This document shows positions 40,386 to 47,493 of a stretch of 47,549 nt of DNA, piece by piece (within the stretch, counting starts at the first letter, position 1; every line of letters starts with the position of its first letter). The notes under the pieces are model-generated. The model was not told the origin of the DNA, did not search any database, and saw nothing but the letters and a program-made list of their open reading frames with translations. Both the position numbers and the translations under genes were made by a program. The stretch is from positions 1 through 47,549 of the forward strand of contig NZ_JACHHX010000021.1 of assembly GCF_014202935.1 (NCBI RefSeq), in the 5' to 3' direction. Source of the stretch: Rehaibacterium terrae. GTDB lineage: Bacteria; Pseudomonadota; Gammaproteobacteria; Xanthomonadales; Xanthomonadaceae.

Positions 40386-41501
40386 TCAGCCGCCGCGCAG
40401 GCCCTTCAGCCGGCCCAGCAGGCCGCCCTTGGCGGGGGCTTCCGGCTCGACGGACGGCGGCAGTTCGATCGCGGCGAAGCCGGTGGCGAGGCTGGCATTG
40501 ACGAAGTCGGCCACCTCCTCGACCGTGGCGCTGCTGGCCTGGGCGATCTCCGGCAGGGTCGCCGGGCCCTTCATCATCGCCGTGGCGATGCGGAAGTGCC
40601 GGGGGAACTCGCGTTCGATCTGGGGCCACTTGAGCAGCCGGTACTGGCGCTCGCCATCGCCGGCATCGACCAGGCGGCCGGCCCCGGACACCAGGCCGCA
40701 CAGCCAGATCAGCCGCGTCCACGGCTGCGGGCTGCCGGCGCGGGCGGCGTCCTCGGCGCTGGCCGGCACCCACTGCTCCGGCGCGATGACGATGCGGCAG
40801 TAGGGCATCAGCGGCTTGAGCTGCGGCGGGCCGAAGTAGTGTCCGGTGCGCGGATCGACCACCAGCGGCGGCGCGTCCGGCAGCTGCAGGCGCATCGGGC
40901 CGGGCAGGGCACCGGCGCGCAGGTAGTCGACCAGATGCTTCTCGCGCGGCGGCTCGGGCGCCGGCTGCTCGGCGGCTTCGGGCGTCTGCGCGGCTATGGC
41001 CGTCGACCCATCCGTCTCCGTCTCCGGATCGGCGGCATCGGCGGTCTCGACGGTCTCGACGGTCTCGACCGCGTCGGTCGTGCCTGCCATCGGCGCCGCG
41101 GACGCCGTCGGCTCGTCCGCATCGTCCCGGGCCGCGGCCGACGCCGTGCCGCCGTCGGCGATCCCGTCGAGGGGCTCGTTGGCCGCGCCGGTCTGCGCGG
41201 CGGCGACGGCGGCCAGGATGTCGCGGAGGCTCGACTCGCTCACCGGCCGCAGCAGGGTGAAATCGGCCTCGGAGTCGGCGCGGTTGGACAACCCGACCAC
41301 GGTCTTGCCGGCGCTGTGCGCCCGCAGCCAGGTCATGTGGCCGTAGATGGAGCCGAGATCGACGACGAGGATCTGCGCCCGATCCTCGCTGGTCAGCTCG
41401 AACGGTTCGCCGAGGCTGGCATTGGCATCGACGAACAGCATCTTCAGCGTGGCTTCGTCGGCCTGTTCCATGCCGGTGAAGCACAGCGGGTACTTCGACA
41501 T
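40386..41501 (-). CDS. uncharacterised protein with pseudo-receiver-like N-terminus
   Basis: A 371-residue protein that I do not recognise by name. The first ~95 residues look like a receiver-type alpha/beta domain ([18 protein letters not shown], then [20 protein letters not shown], then KTVVGLSN) without a clear phospho-acceptor arrangement. An acidic, Ala/Thr-rich linker follows (about 100-185), including ETVETVETA from 9-base DNA repeats. The C-terminal part has a beta-rich segment ([20 protein letters not shown]) and a winged-helix-like end ([27 protein letters not shown]). The tail [13 protein letters not shown] is basic and glycine-rich. It stands alone upstream of dxs on the same strand, and its job cannot be inferred from context. 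Confidence 0.8.
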   Translation of the reverse strand: MSKYPLCFTGMEQADEATLKMLFVDANASLGEPFELTSEDRAQILVVDLGSIYGHMTWLRAHSAGKTVVGLSNRADSEADFTLLRPVSESSLRDILAAVAAAQTGAANEPLDGIADGGTASAAARDDADEPTASAAPMAGTTDAVETVETVETADAADPETETDGSTAIAAQTPEAAEQPAPEPPREKHLVDYLRAGALPGPMRLQLPDAPPLVVDPRTGHYFGPPQLKPLMPYCRIVIAPEQWVPASAEDAARAGSPQPWTRLIWLCGLVSGAGRLVDAGDGERQYRLLKWPQIEREFPRHFRIATAMMKGPATLPEIAQASSATVEEVADFVNASLATGFAAIELPPSVEPEAPAKGGLLGRLKGLRGG

Positions 41502-41721
41502 TACCTCCCTCCCCCCGAAGGATTGCGGCGCCGGCGGCCGCTGGCCGGCGAGTGTCGGCCAAGCTGCACAGACGCGTCAACGTCGTGTCAAGCCTGCGTT
41601 GCCGGAAGCTGGACGCCGTTCGCAATCTGCCCCGGCGCGGCACCGGCCACGGGCCGATCCGGCCGCTTCGCGACGGCCTCGGGCATGCGCCCGGCCCCGC
41701 GCGGTGACCGTCCGCAAGCGC

Positions 41722-42366
41722 TCAGGCCTGCGGGCGGGCGCGCTTGGGCAGATGGCTCTTCAGGAAGGCCATCTGGTCGGCCAGGATGTGGCGGTTGGAG
41801 AGGATCAGGTGCTCCACCCAGCTCGGCCGGTACGGCACCGCCAGCAGCGGCATCCCGGCCTGCTGCGGCGTGCGCCCGCCCTTGCGCGAGTTGCACTGGA
41901 AGCAGGCCGTCACCACGTTTTCCCAGATGTCGCGGCCGCCGCGCGAGGTCGGCACCACATGGTCGCGGGTGAGCTGGTGACGGTGGAACTCGTTGCCGCA
42001 GTACAGGCACAGGTAGCCGTCGCGGGAGAACAGCGCGGCATTGGTCAGTGCCGGGGTCGGCTCGGGCATGTGCGGGCGGGCGTGCCCGCGCGCGGCGACG
42101 ATCGGATGCAGTTCGATCACGCTCTGCCGGCCGGTGGCCCGGTTGGTGCCGCCGTGCACGGTCATGCACGGCTCGCCCAGCGTCCACACCACCGCGCCGC
42201 GCACGTACAGGCAGGTGGCGTCCTGCCAGCTCATCCAGTCGAGGATGCGGCCGTGGGCGTCGAGCGAGAGCACGCGCGGGCTGCCGGCGGGGTCGGGGGA
42301 AGCGTTCCCGACCGGATACGTGGACCCGGAGCGGATCAAGGCCAGTCGCGGCGATGGCGTTCCCAT
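41722..42366 (-). CDS. HNH endonuclease family protein
   Basis: About 214 residues, ending in an HNH nuclease domain with a structural zinc site. CLYCGNEFHRHQLTRDHVVP supplies two cysteines and the catalytic DH, and WENVVTACFQCNSRKGGRTP supplies N and two more cysteines. The N-terminal part (VLSLDAHGRILDWMSWQDAT) is shared with a widespread stand-alone HNH family of unknown target. I chose the ATG at 42366; the frame extends to a TTG at 42387. A TATGCT-like -10 lies 8-13 bases upstream of the ATG, so the mRNA may be nearly leaderless. Confidence 0.85.
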   Translation of the reverse strand: MGTPSPRLALIRSGSTYPVGNASPDPAGSPRVLSLDAHGRILDWMSWQDATCLYVRGAVVWTLGEPCMTVHGGTNRATGRQSVIELHPIVAARGHARPHMPEPTPALTNAALFSRDGYLCLYCGNEFHRHQLTRDHVVPTSRGGRDIWENVVTACFQCNSRKGGRTPQQAGMPLLAVPYRPSWVEHLILSNRHILADQMAFLKSHLPKRARPQA

Positions 42367-42564
42367 CGGAAGCCGAGCATATAGCAAATCGGTTGCGGGT
42401 TGGGGATGGCCGGGATGTCGATGCCGGCGCCGCCATGGCGGTGGCGCGGAGTCATCGTCCTTGCGGGTCGCGGCGATGCCGCCTCCGCCTGGCCCGCGCC
42501 CGTGACCCGCGCCGCACGGGCCTGCGCCGGGGTGGCGCCGCCTCGATGCGCTGTCCCGAGTCCC

Positions 42565-43758
42565 TCACCCCTTCACGCACAGCACCTGCCGCAGCGTGTG
42601 CACCACCTCGACCAGATCGCGCTGGTTGGCCATCACCGCGTCGATGTCCTTGTAGGCGGCCGGGATCTCGTCGATCACGCCGGCGTCCTTGCGGCATTCC
42701 ACCCCGCGCGTCTGCTCGGCCAGATCCTGCCGCGAGAAGCGCCGCCTGGCCTCGCTGCGCGACATCCGCCGGCCGGCCCCGTGCGCGCAGGAGCAGAAAC
42801 TCTCCGCCTGCCCCTTGCCGCGCACGATGTAGCTGCGCGCACCCATCGAGCCGGGGATGATGCCGAGCTCGCCCGCGCCGGCGCGGATCGCGCCCTTGCG
42901 CGTGACCAGCAGCTCCTCGCCGAAATGACGTTCGCGGGCCACGTAGTTGTGATGGCAGTCGATCGCCATCGCGTCGGTGCGGAAGGCCGGCAGCTCGGCG
43001 CGCATCGCGTCGAGCACTGCCGCCATCATCTGCCGACGGTTCTCGCTCGCGTAGTCCTGCGCCCAGCCGACCGCGTGAAGATAGTCGTCGTAGTCGGCGC
43101 TGCCCTCGTCGAGCCAGGCCAGGTCCCGGTCGGGCAGGTGCGCGTCCGCCGCCTGCGCCAGCTCGCGGGCGCGGGCGATGAAGTACGTGCCGATGCGGTT
43201 GCCGATGCCGCGCGAGCCCGAATGCAGCATCGCCCACACCCGCTCGTCCTCGTCCAGGCAGACCTCGATGAAGTGGTTGCCGCCGCCGAGCGTGCCCAGT
43301 TGCTGCACCCAGCGCGATCGCTCCTTGCCCTTCGGCGCGATCGCCGGGTGCCGGTCGAGGATGGCGCGCAGGCCGGCGTCGAGTCGTTTGGCGGCCTGCA
43401 CCGGCGCGTGCCGCTCGTCGTGCTGATCCAGGCCGACCGGCACCGCCGCCTCGATGCGCGCGCGCAGCCGCCCGAGCGTATCGGGCAGATCGGCCGCCGT
43501 CAGCGTCGTGCGCACCGCCATCATCCCGCAGCCGATGTCCACCCCGACCGCCGCCGGCACGATCGCCCCGCGGGTGGCGATCACCGAGCCCACCGTCGCG
43601 CCGATGCCCAGATGCACGTCCGGCATCGCCGCGACGTGGTGGCGGACGAAGGGCAGGGCGGCGGTGCGCTTGAGCTGTTCGAGCGCCTGCGGATCGACAT
43701 CCTCGGTCCAGACGCGGACCGGGACGTTGGGCGTGGCGAGGACGAGCTGGACCGGCAT
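42565..43758 (-). CDS. rtcB: RtcB family RNA ligase
   Basis: RtcB-like 3'-phosphate/5'-OH RNA ligase of about 397 residues. Metal and catalytic residues are visible in AAVGVDIGCGMMAVR (metal-binding cysteine), LGTLGGGNHFIEV (histidine) and CSCAHGAGRRMSR, which holds the GMP-accepting histidine. The start MPVQLVLATPNVPVRVW at 43758 agrees with family length; an upstream ATG at 43806 would add 16 residues. No RtcR regulator or archease is in the window. Its upstream flank is the inverted-repeat element at 43810. Confidence 0.92.
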   Translation of the reverse strand: MPVQLVLATPNVPVRVWTEDVDPQALEQLKRTAALPFVRHHVAAMPDVHLGIGATVGSVIATRGAIVPAAVGVDIGCGMMAVRTTLTAADLPDTLGRLRARIEAAVPVGLDQHDERHAPVQAAKRLDAGLRAILDRHPAIAPKGKERSRWVQQLGTLGGGNHFIEVCLDEDERVWAMLHSGSRGIGNRIGTYFIARARELAQAADAHLPDRDLAWLDEGSADYDDYLHAVGWAQDYASENRRQMMAAVLDAMRAELPAFRTDAMAIDCHHNYVARERHFGEELLVTRKGAIRAGAGELGIIPGSMGARSYIVRGKGQAESFCSCAHGAGRRMSRSEARRRFSRQDLAEQTRGVECRKDAGVIDEIPAAYKDIDAVMANQRDLVEVVHTLRQVLCVKG

Positions 43759-43809
43759 GGCGGCGGGAACACGGCCGTGGCGCAGCGCGCCGTCGGCAGT
43801 CACCATTCT

Positions 43810-43981
43810 AGGGAAAGCCCGAACAAGTATCGTCATCCCCCCGAAAGCGGGGATCCAGCGACTTCAAGCCTTTGAAAACTCAAGGCACTGGACTCGGCCG
43901 CTTCGCGGCCATGCCATCGCTGCGCTCGGTCCCGCTCTCGCGGGAATGATGAGCGCCAGTGGACTTGTTCAGGCTTTCCCT
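43810..43981. mobile_element. 172-base MITE-like element with 19-base terminal inverted repeats
   Basis: AGGGAAAGCCCGAACAAGT (43810-43828) and ACTTGTTCAGGCTTTCCCT (43963-43981) are complementary at 18 of 19 positions. Inside are nested inverted arms of the common CGTCAT-CCCCGAAAGCGGGGATCCAG type (near 43831-43858 and reversed near 43929-43953) and no coding frame. It lies directly upstream of rtcB and could carry or alter its promoter. Confidence 0.65.
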
Positions 43982-44200
43982 GGAAGCGCCGGAGTCGAAG
44001 CGTGCGCGTCCGGGCAGAAGCGCTGCTTCGAGCCTGCCCCTTCATGCGGTCGCTTCTTCAAGCCGGTCGCTTCAAGCCCTCCCCTTCAAGGGGGGGGTCG
44101 ATCACCGCGAACACCCGAGCGAACGCCCGCGCGGCCTGCAAGGCGCGAAACACCACCCCCACCCCGGCCCTCCCCCTGAAGGGGAGGGAGAACAGCCGCC
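43982..44200. other. gene-free spacer with two CCCTCCCC/GGGGAGGG hairpins
   Basis: No gene is visible. An imperfect hairpin sits at about 44077-44096 (CCCTCCCCTTCAAGGGG), and a perfect one at 44168-44188 (CCCTCCCC arms, five-base loop) is 13 bases from the end of the acetyltransferase gene. The second may end that minus-strand transcript, although no T run follows. Confidence 0.5.
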
Positions 44201-44686
44201 TCACAGCGGCTTGGCCATTCGCAGCATTTCCGTGCTGAAGCCGTTGGCCTCGTAGAACCGGCGTGCCCGCTCGTTGCCGACGAACACCGACAAGGTCAGC
44301 CGCTCACAGCGGTGCTCGCGGGCGAAGCGCTCGGCGAAATCCAGCATCGCCCGCCCCAGCCCCTTGCCGTCCCAGCCGTTGGCCACCGCCAGGTCGGAGA
44401 TGTGGCAGTTGGGCTTGCCGGAGAAAAAGTCGTTGACGATTTGCAGGTGAAGAAAGCCCGCCGGCTCGCCGTCGTCGGTCTCGGCGATGAACAGGAAACT
44501 GCCCGGCTGGCTGCCGTCCAGATGCTTGAGCAGATCGCGCCGGATGCCTTCCGACACCACCAGCTTCTTGCGCCCCGGCGGCAGTTCGAAGCTGGTGAAA
44601 CGCGGCACCAGCCCGAGGATGAAATCGTCGTCGGCGGGCTCGGCGGCCCGCATCAGCAGTTCGGTATCGGCGGCCTGGATATGCAT
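44201..44686 (-). CDS. GNAT-family N-acetyltransferase
   Basis: A 161-residue acetyl-CoA-dependent acetyltransferase. The acetyl-CoA-binding segment is ISDLAVANGWDGKGLGRAML (the Q/R-x-x-G-x-G/A equivalent is GWDGKGLG). A beta-bulge FLFIAETDDGEPAGFLHLQ and a C-terminal NERARRFYEANGFSTEMLRM complete the fold. The substrate is unknown. The ATG at 44686 (MHIQAADTELLMRAAEPADD) has no strong ribosome-binding site. It is the last core-like gene before the cassette array. Confidence 0.87.
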   Translation of the reverse strand: MHIQAADTELLMRAAEPADDDFILGLVPRFTSFELPPGRKKLVVSEGIRRDLLKHLDGSQPGSFLFIAETDDGEPAGFLHLQIVNDFFSGKPNCHISDLAVANGWDGKGLGRAMLDFAERFAREHRCERLTLSVFVGNERARRFYEANGFSTEMLRMAKPL

Positions 44687-45038
44687 CGCTGCGGCGAACG
44701 GTCGGTCCGGGGGAATCCGTCGCGCATCTTTACCATCCTCCGGCGGGGCTGTGGAGGGGGTTGCCCCGCCGCCCCCGGCAAACTGGACAGCCGGCCACGA
44801 CAGCGCGACCATCGCCCGGGCCGGTTCCACGCACCGGCCGACACGAGCCCGGGGAGAGTGGCGATGCACCGCTGCCGTGACTTCGATGCGTGGGTGGGGT
44901 TGTGGGATGTGGACCCGTCCGGGCAGGACATTAGGCGGGTGGTTGCTGCTTGGTGTTGCCGGGGGTGCGCTGGTGGCAGGGCGGGCGGGTGCCGGTGTTA
45001 TGCGTCGGGATTACGCCCCACAATGGGGCCGAATCGTA
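44687..45038. other. 352-base spacer before the cassette array
   Basis: GC-rich like the host chromosome, with no confident gene. A 59-codon frame from 44863 (MHRCRDFDAWVGLWDVDPSG) has GGGGAGAG upstream, but its second half is Cys/Gly/Arg-rich and looks random. GTTATGC at 44997-45003 resembles an integron core site but has no partner. Confidence 0.5.
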
Positions 45039-45045
45039 GTTAGGT
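45039..45045 (+). other. left junction of the cassette array (GTTAGGT)
   Basis: GTTAGGT fits the integron recombination core GTTRRRY. The first cassette begins here as TTAGGTGCC, exactly complementary to GGCACCTAA at that cassette's own 3' end (45418). No matching RYYYAAC half lies upstream, so the insertion point looks like a secondary, non-attC site. Confidence 0.6.
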
Positions 45046-45054
45046 GCCATTTTC

Positions 45055-45426
45055 ATGCTTTGCCGCGCATCCACAGCCATTTTGTCGCTTCTTCTGGCGT
45101 CGGCGTGCGCACGGGAGATCGCATTTCAGCTGCCGAGCTCCGAGCCGCTCCAGCTGTCCATCTATCGCGCCGGCGCTCACGTTGAACAATGTATTCTGCA
45201 GCCCGGCTCGAGCGTGTTTTCACAGCTCCAATCTCTTCTTGACGCAAGCACGGGTGGTTGGGAGCGTGCCCATGCCACGTTTGTTTCCCGTGTCGTCGTC
45301 TCCGGATCCGACTGGAGCCTCAATTTCCTTGGGCAGGGCATGATCCTGAACTACACTCAAGGCCAGTACGTTCGGAAGGTCGAGCCGAGCACGTACGCCT
45401 TCCTTAGCTGCGCGAATGGCACCTAA
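45055..45426 (+). CDS. integron cassette 1: short predicted exported protein
   Basis: A 123-residue protein with a signal sequence (MLCRASTAILSLLLASACA) that may be a lipoprotein signal ending ASAC. The mature part is a small beta-rich domain (IAFQLPSSEPLQLSIYRAG ... FLGQGMILNYTQGQYVRKVE) with three further cysteines. I do not recognise a family. The cassette runs from 45040 to 45505; the stop codon TAA lies inside the first half of attC1, a compact layout typical of cassettes. GC content is clearly below the flanking chromosome. There is no good ribosome-binding site; CATTTTC precedes the ATG. Confidence 0.75.
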   Translation: MLCRASTAILSLLLASACAREIAFQLPSSEPLQLSIYRAGAHVEQCILQPGSSVFSQLQSLLDASTGGWERAHATFVSRVVVSGSDWSLNFLGQGMILNYTQGQYVRKVEPSTYAFLSCANGT

Positions 45427-45511
45427 CTATGCGTTCAAGCGGACCGCGGGGAGAGGCTATCGTGTTTCCTGATGCAGCTCGCACCCGCGGCCGCTTAACG
45501 CGGCGTTAGGG
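45421..45511 (+). other. attC1 recombination site
   Basis: ACCTAAC (45421-45427) is the RYYYAAC half and GTTAGGG (45505-45511) the GTTRRRY-like half. Between them, inner arms GTTCAAGCGG / CCGCTTAACGCGG and CCGCGGG / CCCGCGG can fold into the usual imperfect hairpin, with a long terminal loop. The total of 91 bases is within the attC range. Confidence 0.85.
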
Positions 45512-45522
45512 GGCTCGGAAAG

Positions 45523-46215
45523 ATGCCTACAATTTGCCAGGAAATCATACGCGGCCTGATCACTCTTACCGTCGGGCTGGTTGTCGCGAGAGTGGGTTTA
45601 TGGGTCTACTTTCGACAGAAGGAATATGAGCTTGTAAAGCAACGATACCTTGAGCAATCTGTTGATTTGGTCGCAGCTGAGCTTGAGTCAGTTAGCGGAG
45701 CGTTTAGTCACAACTGGGCTCGATGCCTACATGTGCTAAAGGAGTACCGTGACTCTGAAGAACAATTTGACAGAGACCAGCTAACCGATGGCTTCACGCC
45801 GCTTTCGGGCTCCAACTTTCACCGCCCAGCTCACCACAGGCTTCGCACTCTGGTTCAATCCAATGTCTTCTGGGATGCCTATCAAGTCGCACTTTCGTTC
45901 CATCACTCAGCAAATGCCGTGATAGTCAAAGAGATCCCTCATGCTATCCGAGCAAAACTTTCCGGCGGAGTTGATGCGCCGCATTCAGAGATAGTCAGCC
46001 GCGCATACGACGAGCTTGCCAAGCTGCACCGAGAGAGCGAGAGATTTGCTCCCTTGCTAAGCGCCTTGCAGGCCATAGCTTCTGAGCTTGAGCAGGAGAA
46101 CCTAAGTTTCAAACAGGTTCGCACCTTTCATAAACGCAAGGTGGCGGTTGATGCGGTGAAGGATCTCAATACCGCATTTGCAAAGGACTTCGAGAAGCAT
46201 GAGCCCGCCCCCTAA
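45523..46215 (+). CDS. integron cassette 2: membrane-anchored helical protein
   Basis: A 230-residue protein. One membrane helix near the N-terminus (IIRGLITLTVGLVVARVGLWV, about 8-28) is followed by a long cytoplasmic, mostly helical region (KQRYLEQSVDLVAAELESV ... ELEQENLSFKQVRTFHKRK). No catalytic motif or family is recognised. The gene has an adequate site (GGAAAG) before its ATG, and its stop overlaps attC2. GC is near 50%, and codon use is unlike the host. The cassette spans 45506-46263; its ends (TTAGGGGGC and GCCCCCTAA) are perfectly complementary. Confidence 0.78.
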   Translation: MPTICQEIIRGLITLTVGLVVARVGLWVYFRQKEYELVKQRYLEQSVDLVAAELESVSGAFSHNWARCLHVLKEYRDSEEQFDRDQLTDGFTPLSGSNFHRPAHHRLRTLVQSNVFWDAYQVALSFHHSANAVIVKEIPHAIRAKLSGGVDAPHSEIVSRAYDELAKLHRESERFAPLLSALQAIASELEQENLSFKQVRTFHKRKVAVDAVKDLNTAFAKDFEKHEPAP

Positions 46216-46269
46216 CAATTCATTCAAGCCGAAGCCGCTTCGCGGCTCGGCTTAATTCAGGCGTTATAC
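46210..46269 (+). other. attC2 recombination site
   Basis: A 60-base site from CCCTAAC to GTTATAC. The internal arms TTCAAGCCGA and TCGGCTTAA and a GCCG-CTTCG-CGGC tip give a strong hairpin with unpaired bases on one side. This is the clearest attC of the array. Confidence 0.92.
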
Positions 46270-46283
46270 GGCAGGGGGGTGCC

Positions 46284-46757
46284 ATGAGTGATCCAAGCCC
46301 AGAGAAGCAGAAGCAACTTGCTGTTCGTATCGCCTCAACAGCGAACGCCGCAGAGAAGGAGGCGCTACGCATTTGGATTGAGCGGCTCTTGGAACTTAAA
46401 GCATCCGGCCTTCCTGCTATCCAAAAAGCCAAGCAGGCCATCACCCTAACGGCAAGCAGTAGCGTTGTTGTTCCTACGGTCAAGATCATTGCTCGCGAAA
46501 CAAAACGCCTCGCCTGGGATGACCGCGGATTGACGGGCCGGCTAGGTATTGGCGGTGCCGCAATCGGGCTTGCATTGTTTGGTAGCCAAGGGGCGGGTAT
46601 AGCTGCGCTTGGTACGGCAATCGGTGTGCCACTTTGGGTTGTATTCGGTGCGGGCGCTGCATTTCTTGGTGTTCTATACGAGGAAATTACAGGCAAAAAG
46701 CCAGCGGAAAAAACAACGTACCGAGTCATCGACGCAGAGCGCGAGGAAGGCGAGTGA
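46284..46757 (+). CDS. integron cassette 3: small protein with Gly-rich membrane hairpin
   Basis: A 157-residue protein. An amphipathic, Ala/Lys/Glu-rich helical first half (ASTANAAEKEALRIWIERLL, KASGLPAIQKAKQAITLTA) leads into two closely spaced hydrophobic segments (LGIGGAAIGLALFGSQGAGI and ALGTAIGVPLWVVFGAGAAF) rich in small residues. It ends in a charged tail. The layout resembles pore-forming or membrane-perturbing small proteins, but I recognise no family. GGGGGG lies before the ATG. The cassette spans 46264-46818, with complementary ends TTATACGGC and GCCGTATAA. Confidence 0.77.
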   Translation: MSDPSPEKQKQLAVRIASTANAAEKEALRIWIERLLELKASGLPAIQKAKQAITLTASSSVVVPTVKIIARETKRLAWDDRGLTGRLGIGGAAIGLALFGSQGAGIAALGTAIGVPLWVVFGAGAAFLGVLYEEITGKKPAEKTTYRVIDAEREEGE

Positions 46758-46761
46758 TGCC

Positions 46762-46824
46762 GTATAACTATTCGTCCAAGCGGACGCGCAAAAAGCCGTG
46801 CGTCGCTTAACTCAAACGTTATGC
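46762..46824 (+). other. attC3 recombination site
   Basis: A 63-base site from GTATAAC (46762-46768) to GTTATGC (46818-46824). The arms CCAAGCGGACGC and GCGTCGCTTAA form the hairpin stem. Confidence 0.9.
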
Positions 46825-46849
46825 AGCCTGAGCAGCAACGGAGATTGGC

Positions 46850-47458
46850 ATGACCTCTTTGAAGTACACGAAGCCCGAACGGATCTGGTTGAAGAACCAT
46901 CCCGAACTGAACGAGCGATGGCTTCAGGACCGAATCGGTGAGGACCCTTCACTCCTTGGTCTCGGAGACCTCGTATTGAAGGACCGGGAGCGACTTCAAC
47001 CGCGGGCCGGACGGCTCGACCTTCTTCTCCAAGACGCCGAGACAAACAAGCGCTACGAAGTCGAGGTGCAATTGGGCAGGACTGACGAGGCGCACATCAT
47101 CCGCGCCATCGAGTACTGGGATATCGAACGCAAGCGTTACCCCCAGTACGACCACACGGCAGTGATCGTCGCCGAAGACATTACGAGCCGGTTCCTCAAC
47201 GTCATCAGTCTCTTCAACGGATCTATTCCCCTTGTCGCCATTCAGCTTAGCGCGGTTCGGCTCGGCGATTCCGTGTCCCTCATTTGTTCGAAGGTGCTTG
47301 ACGAGGTGCGGCTGGGCCTCGTGGACGAAGACGAAGAAGTCCAAGCAGTAACCGACCGTTCCTACTGGGAGGCTCGCGCGAGCAAGCACACCTTGGCGAT
47401 GGCAGACGAGATGCTCGAAGTGGTTCGTGCTCTCGATCCAGATCTGGAGCTCAAGTAG
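46850..47458 (+). CDS. integron cassette 4: PD-(D/E)XK-like nuclease family protein
   Basis: A 202-residue protein. An early helix (NHPELNERWLQDRIGEDPSL) is followed by GRLDLLLQD (D57) and KRYEVEVQLGR (E72, with Q74 where lysine is usual). This is the core pattern of the PD-(D/E)XK restriction-endonuclease fold in its ExQ variant, then a helix with RAIEYWDIERKRYPQYDHTA. Similar domains occur in NucS-like and anti-phage nucleases; the exact target is unknown. It lies in cassette 4 (from 46819). Its downstream attC is degenerate, so this cassette is probably no longer mobile. Confidence 0.75.
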   Translation: MTSLKYTKPERIWLKNHPELNERWLQDRIGEDPSLLGLGDLVLKDRERLQPRAGRLDLLLQDAETNKRYEVEVQLGRTDEAHIIRAIEYWDIERKRYPQYDHTAVIVAEDITSRFLNVISLFNGSIPLVAIQLSAVRLGDSVSLICSKVLDEVRLGLVDEDEEVQAVTDRSYWEARASKHTLAMADEMLEVVRALDPDLELK

Positions 47459-47462
47459 TCGG

Positions 47463-47493
47463 CCCTGCGAAATTCATCCAAGTGCCGGCAACG
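47463..47493 (+). other. degenerate left half of attC4
   Basis: CCTGCGAAATTCATCCAAGTGCCGGC resembles the left arm of the other sites (AACAATTCATTCAAGCCG). The core AAC is changed, and no matching right half (GCTTAA...GTTA) follows. For an intact cassette 4, GCTGCATAAC would be expected here, to match its start TTATGCAGC. This is probably the decayed right boundary of the array. Confidence 0.5.

Noticed and set aside
41722-43758. HNH protein plus RtcB as an RNA damage and repair or defence pair
   Set aside because: The genes are 199 bases apart, each has family-typical solitary relatives, and nothing in the spacer links them.
44997-45003. GTTATGC as the end of a further attC, implying a cassette zero
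   Set aside because: No RYYYAAC half or complementary arm exists upstream, and the following 36 bases do not behave as a cassette.
44863-45042. 59-codon frame with a good ribosome-binding site
   Set aside because: The second half is a Cys/Gly/Arg-rich translation typical of non-coding GC-rich DNA; it is kept only as a note in the spacer entry.
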